Source: ISDg sp045645665 (GTDB lineage Bacteria > Bacillota > Clostridia > Lachnospirales > Lachnospiraceae). From it: a stretch of DNA of 64,000 bases. Below are positions 24,654 to 33,936 of the stretch, piece after piece. Location: contig JAZRJF010000064.1 in assembly GCA_045645665.1 (NCBI GenBank), positions 7,133 to 71,132 on the forward strand, in the 5' to 3' direction. The position numbers were made by a program, and so were the translations under genes. The number at the start of each line of letters is the position of its first letter. Within the stretch, counting starts at the first letter, position 1. The notes beneath the pieces were generated by a model that saw nothing but the letters and a program-made list of their open reading frames with translations, did no database searches and was not told the DNA's origin.

Positions 24654-26195
24654 TTATTGCTCTGTCTGGGTCTCTGTCAGCGCCTCTGTCGGCGTTGGAG
24701 AAGACGGCGTTGCCGGGCCGGGACTCGGAGTGATCGGTGTCGTAGGAACCGTAGTCGGTGTCATCACAGGGACTTCCGTCGGCACCTTGGTCGGAATGTT
24801 CGTCGGAGCCTTGGTCGGAGTGTACGTCGGAGCCTTGGTCGGTGTGCTCGTCGGAGCCTTGGTCGGCGTCGGTGTCTCTGCGCCGATCTTTGTTAGGCCG
24901 AGGTAGGAAGCAATCGCATTTGCATCAGCGCGGGCAAATGCCTGAAGGTCAGCTTCGCTGTCCCAGAACTTTCGGTCGGCCGGCTCATCCATATAACAAT
25001 GTTCGATGATTACATTGACGATTCCTCGTTCTGCGGCAAGTCGGTTGATGACGTAGCCGTCCATAGGGGTGCCGTTCAAGTAAGTGGAATACGTACTGTT
25101 TCTCTTAAAGCAGCCGAGGTTCTTAACGCCCAGCTTGCTGATTTCATTCAAAATCTGTGAACCGAGTGCAAGAGACTTGGCAGCGACGTTGGACTTCTTC
25201 GGAACGAGTGCCATTGCGCCGGGGCGTCCGTTTGCGTTGAAGTGGCAAGATACGAAGATGTCGGCACCGCGATTGACGGCATATTGCACACGGTATTCCA
25301 AATCGTCGATGTCGTCGAAATCGTCGAACACCGTATCCCCGGTTCGGGTCATATATACCTTGACGTTGGAGTAGGTGCTCTCCAACTGCTTCTTCAAATA
25401 GGTTGCAACCTTTAGGTTGATTGTCTTCTCTGCTGTATTGTAGTGGTAAGCACCGGAATAGACTCCACCGTGTCCGGGATCCAATACGACAACGTAGACA
25501 CCGTCTCCGTTCTTATCCGCGCCGTGCTTTTGCTTCAGCTCTGCGCCGGAGGTGGGGATGGAGGTAAGTGTTGTTGCTCGTCTGGTCGGTACCGGTGTCA
25601 GTCCGGGAACCAGGCTGGCGTCTTGCACATAACCGGTCATCTGCTTTCCGTCAATCTCCGTAACGACCTTGTGCCAGACCTCGTTCCAAGAGTTCACAAC
25701 GGTGTCGATGATTGTCACTCTGCCAAAGAGAGCGATTTTTCCGATGCGTGTTGCCTGACGAGATGCCGAGGTACGCAGGTAATGCTTTTCATTGGAAAGC
25801 GCCGGTGTGCCTTGCGGGGTGACCGTTGCGGTAGCCTTTGGTTTCTTTGTCGCGGTCGGTGCCTTTGTCGCGGTTGGTGCCTTTGTCGCGGTCGGGCCGT
25901 CTGTTGTTGTAGGAGTGGCGGCACTCGTAACAGTAGGAGTGGTTACCTCGGGAGTGCTCGTAGGTTCCACGGTAGGCGTGGTTGACGGTTCCTTTGTAGG
26001 GGTGGCCAACGGTGTCGGAGAGGTCGGAGGCGTAAGCGAGGGGACCGGTGTGGGGGAGGCATTCTCACCCGCAGTTACACTCGGAGTAATGGGAGCATCG
26101 TCATCCACCTTTGAGCAACCGATCAGAAGCAAAAGGGTGAGTAAAGAAGCTGCCAAAACGATACGTTGTCTACGCCTTTTTTGAACCCGGTCCAT
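24654..26195 (-). CDS. N-acetylmuramoyl-L-alanine amidase lipoprotein with SH3-like domain
   Basis: A 513-residue lipoprotein (signal peptide ends LLLLIGC-S). After a ~110-residue Thr/Pro linker there is an SH3-like domain (about 135-195) starting HYLRTSASRQATRIGKIALF, a second linker, and an Amidase_3 domain (about 230-430): VVLDPGHGGVYSGA (zinc His), Glu in NTAEKTINLKV, His in FVSCHFNANG and catalytic Glu in NVIIEHCYMD. The C-terminal ~75 residues are another Thr/Pro tail encoded partly by 24-bp DNA repeats. It cleaves the amide bond between MurNAc and L-Ala in peptidoglycan. ATG 26195 is chosen (GGAGG at 26212-26208) over an upstream TTG. Promoter at 26238-26267. Confidence 0.9.
   Translation of the reverse strand: MDRVQKRRRQRIVLAASLLTLLLLIGCSKVDDDAPITPSVTAGENASPTPVPSLTPPTSPTPLATPTKEPSTTPTVEPTSTPEVTTPTVTSAATPTTTDGPTATKAPTATKAPTATKKPKATATVTPQGTPALSNEKHYLRTSASRQATRIGKIALFGRVTIIDTVVNSWNEVWHKVVTEIDGKQMTGYVQDASLVPGLTPVPTRRATTLTSIPTSGAELKQKHGADKNGDGVYVVVLDPGHGGVYSGAYHYNTAEKTINLKVATYLKKQLESTYSNVKVYMTRTGDTVFDDFDDIDDLEYRVQYAVNRGADIFVSCHFNANGRPGAMALVPKKSNVAAKSLALGSQILNEISKLGVKNLGCFKRNSTYSTYLNGTPMDGYVINRLAAERGIVNVIIEHCYMDEPADRKFWDSEADLQAFARADANAIASYLGLTKIGAETPTPTKAPTSTPTKAPTYTPTKAPTNIPTKVPTEVPVMTPTTVPTTPITPSPGPATPSSPTPTEALTETQTEQ
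24778..24873 (-). repeat. Four tandem 24-bp coding repeats
   Basis: Units 24778-24801, 24802-24825, 24826-24849 and 24850-24873, each built on GTCGG(A/C)(G/A)CCTTGGTCGG, encode an eight-residue Thr-Pro-Thr-Lys-Ala-Pro repeat at the C-terminus of the amidase. A related 21-bp repeat lies near 25845-25890 in the N-terminal linker. Copy number probably varies by slippage. Confidence 0.8.
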
Positions 26196-26237
26196 TGGAA
26201 ATACAAACCTCCGCAAGATAAAAATACACTACACTTC

Positions 26238-26267
26238 ATCATACCACATTTTGCCCCTTTGTTGCAA
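26238..26267 (-). promoter_or_regulatory. SigA promoter of the amidase gene
   Basis: Minus strand: TTGCAA (26267-26262), 18 nt, TATGAT (26243-26238). Confidence 0.6.
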
Positions 26268-26397
26268 CAAAACTTACTACAATCTTTAAGAAAAATTCTC
26301 GTTTCGACGCGGGAAAAATGCAAGAAATCGTGTCATATGTAACTGTGTCACAATATAGTAAGAGAGACTGCGGATTAGCGGTGGCAGAGGAGGTATG

Positions 26398-28227
26398 ATG
26401 GAGGAGATAACGGGCGTGGGAGAAGCCAAACTGGAGGAGCAGCTTCGTATGGCATTGGAGACACCGTATTCGCAGCGAGAGTTGACGCTTGACCTGAATT
26501 CGGGATATGACGAAGAGGATGATACATGGGAGTTGATTGTAAGATACTACGATTCACTCGATGCGGTGCGAGAGGCGCTTGACGTTCGCATCGTTACTTT
26601 GTTGAACAACTATGCAGTCATTTTGATACGGGAAGAGGATATTCCGCGACTGGTAGAATTTCCGCAGGTGTTGTATGTGGAGAACCCGAAGAGGTATTTC
26701 TTCTCTGTGGAGCAAGGGCGGAATGTATCGTGCATTGACACTGTGCAATCCGCAAGAATTCCCGAGGAGCGCCGCTTGTACGGCGAGGGGGTGCTCATAG
26801 CGATTCCCGATTCGGGAATCGATTATTCTCATCCGGATTTTCGCGCAGAGGACGGTACGACTCGCATTGTGACGCTTTGGGATCAGACGGCGGAGTACGA
26901 TGGTAATCGATATGGTCTGGGGCGCATTTTCACTCGGGAGGAGCTAAATGTTTCTCTGCGGGACGGAACGATATTGTCGACGGACCGAAGCGGACATGGT
27001 ACTGCGGTTGCGGGAATTGCGGCCGGTAACGGAGCGGCTTCGGATGGGCGCTATGCCGGAGTGGCACCTGAGGCAGAGCTTGTGGTCATTAAGCTGGCGG
27101 AAGGCCGTGAGCGCGGCTTTGCACGGACGACAGCTATTTTGTATGCGGTGGATTTTGCCCTTCGGGTGTCCGGCAGTCTGGCAAGGCCGCTGGCAATCAA
27201 CCTTAGCTATGGCAACAGCTACGGAGCGCACAATGGGGAGAGCTTGCTGGAGCAGTTTTTGGACGAGGCGGCTACGGTCTACCGAAACAGTATCGTAGTC
27301 GGTACGGGCAATGAGGGGAGCACCAATCGGCATGCAAGGGTTGTGTTTGAAACGGACGATTCGCGTCGCAATGAGGGCTATCGTCGCGGGAACGAAGCTC
27401 GGATAGACGGGGAGGGAAGAGAGCGTATCGTCGAGTTCGTTGTGGCAGCAGGGGAGCCGACGCTGAATCTACAGATATGGAGATACGCATTTGACGAGGT
27501 AGCGATTGATATCGTGGCACCGTCGGGACAGAGACACCGTGTTGAAGCGTTTGCGGAGACGCAAGAGGTGCTTTTGGACGATGCGCGCCTGTTGATATTG
27601 TACGGAGAGGCAAAGCCCTACAGCGGGCAGCAGGAGCTGTACATCGAATTTGTACCGCTTACCATCGGAAATGTGTACGATACGACGCGACCGACGCTGT
27701 TGGGAGGGACGTGGCAGCTTGTGTTTACGCCGATTCGAATCTTAGACGGGATAATCGATTGCTGGTTGCCCGCGGGGGGACTTCTTTTGGAGGATACGGC
27801 ATTTCTTCGTCCGTCCCCGGCGACGACGCTGACCATTCCGGCGACGGCACAGCGAGTGATTTCGGTATCGGCATACAATGCCGACAATGGAATCTACGCC
27901 GCATTTTCCGGGCAAGGACCGGGCCGCGGGGGCGAGCGCAAGCCCGATCTAAGCGCACCGGGGGTTGATGTGTATACGACAAGCCCGGGCGGAGGCTACG
28001 CCAGGAGGACGGGGACATCGTTCGCCGCGCCGTTTGTGACCGGGGCCGCCGCGCTTTTGATGGAGTGGGGGATGGTGCAGGGAAATGATCCTGCCTTTTA
28101 TGGGGAAAAGGTGAAATCCGCTCTCATAGCGGGGGCAAGGCCGCTTCCGGGCATAACCGCCTATCCGGATCCGCAGGTTGGCTGGGGGGCTTTGTGTCTG
28201 GGTGATTCTGTCCCGAGAAACAGATGA
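26398..28227 (+). CDS. Subtilisin-like S8 protease, Csp-like
   Basis: A 609-residue protease without signal peptide. After a ~100-residue prodomain-like region, the catalytic triad is complete: Asp ~138 in IAIPDSGIDYSHPDF, His ~200 in RSGHGTAVAGIAAG and Ser ~541 in GTSFAAPFVTGAAALL; oxyanion Asn is in VVGTGNEGS. A ~160-residue insertion between the His and Ser segments (about 345-500) resembles the jelly-roll domain of clostridial CspB germination proteases. Csp proteins activate the cortex hydrolase SleC when spores germinate; assignment to Csp is by resemblance, and no sleC is visible. ATG 26398 is 4 nt from AGGAGG; ATG 26395 would be closer and is less likely. Confidence 0.85.
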   Translation: MEEITGVGEAKLEEQLRMALETPYSQRELTLDLNSGYDEEDDTWELIVRYYDSLDAVREALDVRIVTLLNNYAVILIREEDIPRLVEFPQVLYVENPKRYFFSVEQGRNVSCIDTVQSARIPEERRLYGEGVLIAIPDSGIDYSHPDFRAEDGTTRIVTLWDQTAEYDGNRYGLGRIFTREELNVSLRDGTILSTDRSGHGTAVAGIAAGNGAASDGRYAGVAPEAELVVIKLAEGRERGFARTTAILYAVDFALRVSGSLARPLAINLSYGNSYGAHNGESLLEQFLDEAATVYRNSIVVGTGNEGSTNRHARVVFETDDSRRNEGYRRGNEARIDGEGRERIVEFVVAAGEPTLNLQIWRYAFDEVAIDIVAPSGQRHRVEAFAETQEVLLDDARLLILYGEAKPYSGQQELYIEFVPLTIGNVYDTTRPTLLGGTWQLVFTPIRILDGIIDCWLPAGGLLLEDTAFLRPSPATTLTIPATAQRVISVSAYNADNGIYAAFSGQGPGRGGERKPDLSAPGVDVYTTSPGGGYARRTGTSFAAPFVTGAAALLMEWGMVQGNDPAFYGEKVKSALIAGARPLPGITAYPDPQVGWGALCLGDSVPRNR

Positions 28228-28306
28228 ACCGGCAAGTGTTCGTCGTGCATTAACCGCAATGCGTAGGAAATGCTCGAGAAGCGTGCTTTTTTTGCGAAAA
28301 TATTTG

Positions 28307-28334
28307 TTGCCAATCCGGAAAAAATGGTTATAAT
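28307..28334 (+). promoter_or_regulatory. SigA promoter of pyk
   Basis: TTGCCA (28307-28312), 16 nt, TATAAT (28329-28334). The ~60-nt leader contains a small GC hairpin (around 28357-28377, TCGGCGGCA/TGCCGA). Confidence 0.7.
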
Positions 28335-28400
28335 GTTGGTGCAAGGGTCGCAGAGACTCGGCGGCATTGTGCCGACGCAAAGGGAAAGAAGGAGAAATGA

Positions 28401-29822
28401 ATGAGAAAGACTAAGGTAATCTGCACAATCGGACCGGCAAGTGAGAACGAAGAAACCCTCACCAAGATGTTTTTGGCAGGTATGAATGTGGCACGTCTGA
28501 ACTTCTCGCATGGTACACACGAGGAGCAGCAGAAGAAGATAGATTTGATTAAGCAGGTGCGCGAGAAGCTGGAGCTTCCGGTGCCGATCATGTTGGACAC
28601 AAAGGGCCCGGAATTCCGTATTCGCACCTTTGAGAACAAGAAAATTACGCTGAAGGACGGCGATACGTTCACCTTTACGACCGAAGACATCGTCGGTAAT
28701 CAAGAACGCGTGTCGGTCAATTATGAGCATTTGAGCGAGGATTTGAGCATCGGCGATACGATTCTTGTGAACAACGGACTCGTTATCTTTGAGGTGATTT
28801 CGCTGGACGATACGAATGTAGTCTGTCGCGTCGTAGCCGGTGGCGAGCTTTCGGATAGAAAGAGCATGAATTTCCCGAACAAGGTGCTGAAGAATGTATT
28901 TCTGAGCGAGGCAGATAAGGCCGACCTTTTGTTCGGAATTCAGAACGGGGTGGATTTTGTAGCGGCTTCGTTTGTATCGTGCAAGCAGGATGTTAAGGAC
29001 ATGAGAGACTTCCTGGATGCAAATGGTGGCGAAGACATCGATATCATTGCGAAGATTGAGAATCGCGCAGGTGTGGATAACGTCGAAGAGATTTGCGAGC
29101 TCGCAGACGGTATTATGATAGCAAGAGGAGACCTCGGTGTAGAGATTCCGTTTATGGAGCTGCCTTCGGTGCAGAAATACTTGATTAATAAGTGCCGCAT
29201 GCTCGGAAAGCGCGTGATTACGGCAACCGAGATGCTGGAATCCATGATTCACAATCCGCGACCGACGCGTGCCGAGCTGTCCGATGTGGCAAATGCGGTA
29301 TACGATGGCACGTCCGCTATTATGCTCTCGGGTGAGTCCGCTTCCGGTAAGTATCCGGTGGAGGCTGTGAAGAACATGGTGGAGATTGCGGAATTTACGG
29401 AGAGAAGCATCAACTACGGCAAGCGATTCCGCCAGACCGAGTTCGAGATTCGTAGCAATCTGGACGCAATCTCGCATTCGACCTGCTCGATGGCAATCGA
29501 TGTGAAGGCAAAATGCATCGTTGTAAGCTCGATTAGCGGACGTACGGTTCGCATGGTAAGCCGTTTCCGTTGTCCGGTTGACATCATCGGCATGACGATT
29601 TCCGAAAGAGTATGGCGCAAGCTGAATCTCAGCTGGGGCGTAACACCGGTGCTGTGCGAGGAGTTCAGTTCCATGGAGGTTATGTTCTACAATGCATTGA
29701 ACCAGTCGAAGAAGATTATGAACCTGCACGGCGGTGAGAATGTCGTGCTGACCGGAGGTCAGATTAACGGCAAGACCGGCAACACCAATGTCATCAAGGT
29801 AGAGACGGTCAGCGGCTGCTAG
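28401..29822 (+). CDS. pyk: Pyruvate kinase
   Basis: A 473-residue glycolytic enzyme converting phosphoenolpyruvate and ADP to pyruvate and ATP. Signatures: KTKVICTIGPASEN, NVARLNFSHG, MLDTKGPEFRI, IIAKIENRAGVDN (catalytic Lys), MIARGDLGVEIP (metal-binding Asp/Glu), and TATEMLESMIHNPRPTRAE. The B domain is present (about 70-170), and the C-terminal domain ends near residue 470 without the extra PEP-utiliser domain seen in many Gram-positive pyruvate kinases. SD AAGGAGA before ATG 28401; single gene with promoter and terminator. Confidence 0.97.
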   Translation: MRKTKVICTIGPASENEETLTKMFLAGMNVARLNFSHGTHEEQQKKIDLIKQVREKLELPVPIMLDTKGPEFRIRTFENKKITLKDGDTFTFTTEDIVGNQERVSVNYEHLSEDLSIGDTILVNNGLVIFEVISLDDTNVVCRVVAGGELSDRKSMNFPNKVLKNVFLSEADKADLLFGIQNGVDFVAASFVSCKQDVKDMRDFLDANGGEDIDIIAKIENRAGVDNVEEICELADGIMIARGDLGVEIPFMELPSVQKYLINKCRMLGKRVITATEMLESMIHNPRPTRAELSDVANAVYDGTSAIMLSGESASGKYPVEAVKNMVEIAEFTERSINYGKRFRQTEFEIRSNLDAISHSTCSMAIDVKAKCIVVSSISGRTVRMVSRFRCPVDIIGMTISERVWRKLNLSWGVTPVLCEEFSSMEVMFYNALNQSKKIMNLHGGENVVLTGGQINGKTGNTNVIKVETVSGC

Positions 29823-29897
29823 ACGAGGAAATGTGTAGGCTGCGACAGCTGCACAAGCCCGGGCATTGACCGGACATTTGGATACAATACAAAAGAG

Positions 29898-29925
29898 AAA
29901 GGGCTGTCATATGACAGCCCTTTTT
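29898..29925. terminator. Bidirectional terminator
   Basis: AAAGGGCTGTCAT (29898-29910) is directly followed by ATGACAGCCCTTTTT, an uninterrupted palindrome with a T tail, between the convergent pyk and surface-protein genes. Confidence 0.85.
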
Positions 29926-29928
29926 GAA

Positions 29929-31164
29929 TTACTTCTTCGGCTTGATAATATAGAAATACGCTGCGGCGCCTAAACCAAATGTGCCGATCATATAGAACAG
30001 CGTCATCAAAAACGAGGTCGTCGGATTGCCCTCGGGAGGAGCAGGCGCCTGTGCAGGCGGAGCCTCCGTCGGCGTCGGAGCTTTCGTCGGCTCCGAAGTC
30101 GGAGTCGCTGTCGGCTTAATCGGGCCCTTTGGCTGTGTGTACGTAATCACGTAATAGTCGGGGCGGTACGTCGTAAAGTAGATGGCTTTTCCATTCGAGG
30201 TTCCGTTGGAATCAAGTAGAGTGATTGTGCCGATGCCGGCATTGATGGCATATACCTTTGTAAATCCCGGATTCCAGCCGTCGGGAAGAGGAATGGTTAT
30301 CGTGGCCGGTCCTTGTAAGGGAACATCCACGCCATCCGTATATGTTAATGAGTAGTAATGCACCTCGTAGGCGACATCCTTGTCAATCGAGGAAATCGCA
30401 ATTGTGAACTCATCTCCCTCGGTAATCAGCTGCTTGTCGAACACAATGTATTTCGAACGCTCCGGCTTGTAGGGAAGAGAAATCGTTGTCCCCTCGTCCT
30501 CAAGCACAAAGGAGTCTCCTTGCATCTGTCCCGTTCCGCCGCTTCCGGAAGGAGTGGGCGTCGGGCTTAAAGAAGGGGTAGCAATCGGCTCGGCGTTTAC
30601 CGTAAGCACAATCGGTCCGAGAGTAGTCGGAGTAGTCAGCTCGTAAATGCCGTATTCATCGAGATAGACAAGCGTTCCCGAACTGGCGGTCGGCGGAGAG
30701 AGCAGGTAATCCTCCTCCACGGAAACGGTAAAAGGAATAACAGCACCTGCATCAACCCAGTAACCATCAAAGCCGGGGACGGAATAGTCCTCGTCAAGCA
30801 TAACAGTAGCATTAGTCGCGTTGATTCTCAGTTTTGCGAGAATCGGAACACCGTCCATCAGCAAAAAGTTTGAATTCGACGATAACGTAAGCGTCGGTTC
30901 CTCTACGGGAGGGGTGGTCGGCGTCGGTGTGCTCTCGTCAGGGGGTGTCGGAGTGGCTTCCACAGGCGGCGTCGGAGTGGTCTCCGCGGGCGGTGTCGTG
31001 CCTTCCGATGGCTGCTCGGGCGTCGGCGTCGTTTCGGCAGGGCCGAGAAGCTCGTCCGTCACCGAGTTCGTCTCATCGTTAGTATCGGCAAATGCGATTC
31101 CGACAGTCAAAAGAAGGACCGTCAGACAAGTAACAACAGCTCGTATGTAATACTTTTTCCTCAT
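29929..31164 (-). CDS. Secreted, C-terminally membrane-anchored surface protein with Thr-Pro linkers
   Basis: A 411-residue protein with a signal peptide (cleavage about GIAFA-D, residue 26), a Thr/Pro/Glu-rich stalk (about 35-85), two beta-rich regions (about 90-190 and 220-345), another Pro/Thr stretch and a C-terminal hydrophobic helix (about 385-405) followed by KPKK. No LPXTG motif precedes the helix, so it is probably held by the helix itself. No enzymatic motif was recognised; it may be an adhesion or sensing protein. ATG 31164 follows CGGAGG; an in-frame start 42 bp upstream lacks a signal peptide in place. Promoter at 31265-31293. Confidence 0.75.
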   Translation of the reverse strand: MRKKYYIRAVVTCLTVLLLTVGIAFADTNDETNSVTDELLGPAETTPTPEQPSEGTTPPAETTPTPPVEATPTPPDESTPTPTTPPVEEPTLTLSSNSNFLLMDGVPILAKLRINATNATVMLDEDYSVPGFDGYWVDAGAVIPFTVSVEEDYLLSPPTASSGTLVYLDEYGIYELTTPTTLGPIVLTVNAEPIATPSLSPTPTPSGSGGTGQMQGDSFVLEDEGTTISLPYKPERSKYIVFDKQLITEGDEFTIAISSIDKDVAYEVHYYSLTYTDGVDVPLQGPATITIPLPDGWNPGFTKVYAINAGIGTITLLDSNGTSNGKAIYFTTYRPDYYVITYTQPKGPIKPTATPTSEPTKAPTPTEAPPAQAPAPPEGNPTTSFLMTLFYMIGTFGLGAAAYFYIIKPKK

Positions 31165-31264
31165 ATAATATGTTCCTCCGAAGAGTGTCGTGCTTGGAAA
31201 TCGCACATAGCTATGACCGCGTAGTAATATTAAAAAATGCCCGGCCTCGGCAATCTGCGACTAC

Positions 31265-31293
31265 AGTATAGGATAGCACATTTTCCTCGACAA
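31265..31293 (-). promoter_or_regulatory. SigA promoter of the surface-protein gene
   Basis: Minus strand TTGTCG (31293-31288), 17 nt, TATACT (31270-31265). The rest of the 324-bp divergent gap (31294-31488) includes a 6+1+6 palindrome TAAGAAATTCTTA near 31367-31379 and no gene. Confidence 0.6.
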
Positions 31294-31488
31294 GGCAAGG
31301 TGAGAGTATGGAAAATGCCGACGAAAAAGTTGGCTTTCGGAAAGCAAATAAGATGTTAACGAAACTTAAGAAATTCTTAGTAGATATTTTGTCAGAAACG
31401 TGGTAGTATTGTGTGGAAGTGTGGAGCTAGAGTGTAATCCTATTGTGTGGTAGTACGAGCTTCAATTATTGTGATGTGAGGTAGAGAG

Positions 31489-32508
31489 TTGAATAAGTTA
31501 TTGTCGATAGCAATTCCCAGCTATAACTCGGAAGATTATATTTGCCGTGCGCTGGATTCGGTTGTACTTGCGGGTGATTGTGTAGAAGTATTGGTTGTAG
31601 ATGACGGTTCGGTGGATAGAACGGCGGAGCTGGCTTTAGAATATGTATCGAGATATCCGAACATCGTCCGCTATATCCGTAAGGAGAACGGGGGTCACGG
31701 TGATGCTGTGATGACCGGCCTTGGGGAAGCAATCGGACGGTATTTTTATGTCTTAGACAGTGATGATTGGTTGGATGTCGAAGGGCTGAACCGTCTTATG
31801 GAGCTGCTGTCAAAGGCAGAGCGTGAGAAGCAAAGCTACGATATGATTATCGTGAATTACATCTACGAGAAGGTCGGTAAGAAGAAGCCGAAGATTATAC
31901 ATTATCGGAATGCCGTGCCCGTGGGAAGAAGCTTTTCGTGGGATGAGACGAAGAAGTTTAAGATTGGACAGTATATTACGATGCATTCGGCCGTATATCG
32001 TACGGAGGTCTTGAAGCGATGCGGTCTGCGTCTGCCGAAGCATACGTTCTATGTGGACAACCTGTTTGTATATTACCCGTTGCCGTTTGTGAAGACTTTG
32101 ATCTATTGTGATATCGATTTGTATCATTATTTCATCGGTCGCGACGACCAGTCGGTTAACGAGAAGCGCTTGATTGAACGCATCGATCAGCAGCTGCTCG
32201 TTTCCAATACGATGTTCGGAATGCATGAGCTGGATAGGGTGAAGGATGCTAAGCTTCGCCGCTATATGTCGCAGTATCTTGTTATTATGGCGGTTATCTG
32301 TTCGGCGTTGTTTGTGAAGATCGGAACGCCGGATGCGTTGCAAAAGAAGAAGCTGTTTTGGGAGCGCATTCAGTCGCGCTACGCAGGACAGTACAAATAC
32401 ATGAAGAAGCAGCTGCTCACGAAGATCGTCAGCAAGAACGGAGCATTTTTCACCGTAGTGATTCGATATGGCTATGCTCTGGCACGCGCGCTGTTTCAGT
32501 TCAATTAA
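31489..32508 (+). CDS. Family 2 glycosyltransferase
   Basis: A 339-residue GT2 enzyme: IAIPSYNSEDYICRALDSV and VVDDGSVDRTAEL bind the nucleotide-sugar, YVLDSDDWLDVEG carries the metal-binding D-x-D, and a long C-terminal region ends in an amphipathic or weakly hydrophobic helix near 315-339. It is expected to transfer a sugar to a surface glycan or lipid. Start is TTG 31489, with GAGGTAGAG upstream and the resulting N-terminus MNKLLSIAIPSYNSE matching family starts; there is no better ATG. It begins a run of three same-strand membrane-related genes. Confidence 0.88.
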   Translation: MNKLLSIAIPSYNSEDYICRALDSVVLAGDCVEVLVVDDGSVDRTAELALEYVSRYPNIVRYIRKENGGHGDAVMTGLGEAIGRYFYVLDSDDWLDVEGLNRLMELLSKAEREKQSYDMIIVNYIYEKVGKKKPKIIHYRNAVPVGRSFSWDETKKFKIGQYITMHSAVYRTEVLKRCGLRLPKHTFYVDNLFVYYPLPFVKTLIYCDIDLYHYFIGRDDQSVNEKRLIERIDQQLLVSNTMFGMHELDRVKDAKLRRYMSQYLVIMAVICSALFVKIGTPDALQKKKLFWERIQSRYAGQYKYMKKQLLTKIVSKNGAFFTVVIRYGYALARALFQFN

Positions 32509-32525
32509 TGAAGGGGACAATGCGC

Positions 32526-33164
32526 ATGAAAAAAGAATGGTTTCGTTACTGGTGGACGCTTTTGTATCTGCCGGTATACATGATAATCTTTCTGTTGGCG
32601 GAGAAGCTGTTTACGGATGACGTGAATTTGATTCATATGGCGATAGATGATATCATACCCTTTTGTGAATGGTTTATCATCCCGTACTATCTGTGGTTTC
32701 CGTTCATGGCAGTCCTGTTTGTATGGCTGTTTTTCGGAGATAAGCCGGAGTATGTGCGCTTTGTGATGTTTTTGTATTCCGGAATGACGGTCTTTCTCAT
32801 CATATCGTACGTATATCCGAACGGCTTGATGTTACGCCCCGAGGTGCTTCCGAGGGACAACATTGCCACTCGCATAGTAGAGTATCTATACAGCACGGAT
32901 ACCTCGACAAATGTATTCCCGAGCATCCACGTGTACAACACGCTCGGCGTGATGATAGCGGCATGGCGAAGTCGTAGTGTAGTGCCCGCACGTTGGGGCA
33001 AATGGTTGCTCGAAGTTTTCGGCGTCTTAATCATTGCTTCTACGGTGTTTTTGAAGCAGCATTCGATGTGGGATGTCATCGGAGCATTTGGCTTCGGAAT
33101 CATTTTTTACGTATGCTATTACGTGATTCCGGACAGAAAGAAAAGTGCAAAAGTCAGCGAATAA
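32526..33164 (+). CDS. PAP2-superfamily membrane phosphatase-like protein
   Basis: A 212-residue protein with about five to six TM helices. The phosphatase motifs are recognisable: TNVFPSIHVYNT (PSIH, normally PSGH) and LKQHSMWDVIGAFGFG (H-x3-D), which supply the catalytic His residues. It would dephosphorylate a lipid phosphate, such as an undecaprenyl or phosphatidyl compound. ATG 32526 is favoured over 32520 because AGGGG is 9 nt upstream. It follows the GT2 gene by 17 bp and precedes mntP by 18 bp, so the three probably form an operon. Confidence 0.82.
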   Translation: MKKEWFRYWWTLLYLPVYMIIFLLAEKLFTDDVNLIHMAIDDIIPFCEWFIIPYYLWFPFMAVLFVWLFFGDKPEYVRFVMFLYSGMTVFLIISYVYPNGLMLRPEVLPRDNIATRIVEYLYSTDTSTNVFPSIHVYNTLGVMIAAWRSRSVVPARWGKWLLEVFGVLIIASTVFLKQHSMWDVIGAFGFGIIFYVCYYVIPDRKKSAKVSE

Positions 33165-33182
33165 TCAAAAGGAGAGGTTGCG

Positions 33183-33758
33183 ATGACGACTGGCGTGGTT
33201 ATTTTCATAGCATTCGGTTTGGCTATGGACGCATTTGCGGTAGCGATATGCAAGGGCTTGGCGATGAAGCGCGTGAGCTGGAAGGAAGCATTGATTTGCG
33301 GATTGTGGTTTGGAGGCTTTCAGGCGCTGATGCCGACCATCGGATACTTTCTCGGCTATCATTTTCAGCAGTACATTGAAGCGTTCGACCATTGGATTGC
33401 CTTTGGTTTGTTGGCAATACTCGGAGTGAATATGTTCATGGAATCCTTCTCGGAAGAGGAGTGTGAAGGCGACGGAAGAGTCGGAGCAAAGGAGATGCTT
33501 GTGCCGGCGATAGCAACGAGCATCGATGCATTGGCAGTCGGAATCACCTTCGCATTTTTGCAAAACGGACGCCTCGTGTTCTCGGTGTCCGCAATCGGCG
33601 TAATCACCTGTGCGCTTTCGATGATCGGTACGAAGCTCGGCAACCTGTTCGGTAGCAAATGTCGTACGATTGCACAGAGACTCGGCGCGATTATTCTGTT
33701 TTTGATCGGTCTTAAGATACTTCTTGAGCACCTCGGAATCATCCAACCGCTCTTCTGA
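33183..33758 (+). CDS. mntP: Manganese efflux pump MntP
   Basis: A 191-residue, six-TM exporter that lowers intracellular Mn2+. The twofold repeated motif is clear: GLAMDAFAVAICKG near the N-terminus and IATSIDALAVGITFAFL in the middle, whose Asp residues line the metal site. Length matches the family. AAAGGAGAGG precedes ATG 33183. No yybP-ykoY manganese riboswitch is seen upstream because the PAP2 gene ends 18 bp before. Confidence 0.95.
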   Translation: MTTGVVIFIAFGLAMDAFAVAICKGLAMKRVSWKEALICGLWFGGFQALMPTIGYFLGYHFQQYIEAFDHWIAFGLLAILGVNMFMESFSEEECEGDGRVGAKEMLVPAIATSIDALAVGITFAFLQNGRLVFSVSAIGVITCALSMIGTKLGNLFGSKCRTIAQRLGAIILFLIGLKILLEHLGIIQPLF

Positions 33759-33854
33759 ATTGCAAGATGGAAGAATATATTGCACATAGCACGGGAAAAC
33801 TGTGCGTTTTCAAAAAAGTGTCGAAAAGGGTCTGCAGAAATGCGGATTCTTTTT

Positions 33855-33884
33855 TTGTGCTCTCGCGGGGATTCGTGCTACAAT
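33855..33884 (+). promoter_or_regulatory. Putative SigA promoter
   Basis: TTGTGC (33855-33860), 18 nt, TACAAT (33879-33884), upstream of the two-domain acetyltransferase. Confidence 0.5.
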
Positions 33885-33936
33885 AGTCCTACGAAGAATT
33901 GTGTGGTGACCGAGAGAATGACGTGGAGGTGAGGTC

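Noticed and set aside
24778..24873. Non-coding minisatellite
   Set aside because: The 24-bp repeats stay in frame and encode a Thr-Pro-rich linker of the amidase, so they are coding repeats.
28161..29729. 522-codon minus-strand open frame opposite pyk
   Set aside because: Antisense shadow of pyruvate kinase with no ribosome binding site or recognised motif.
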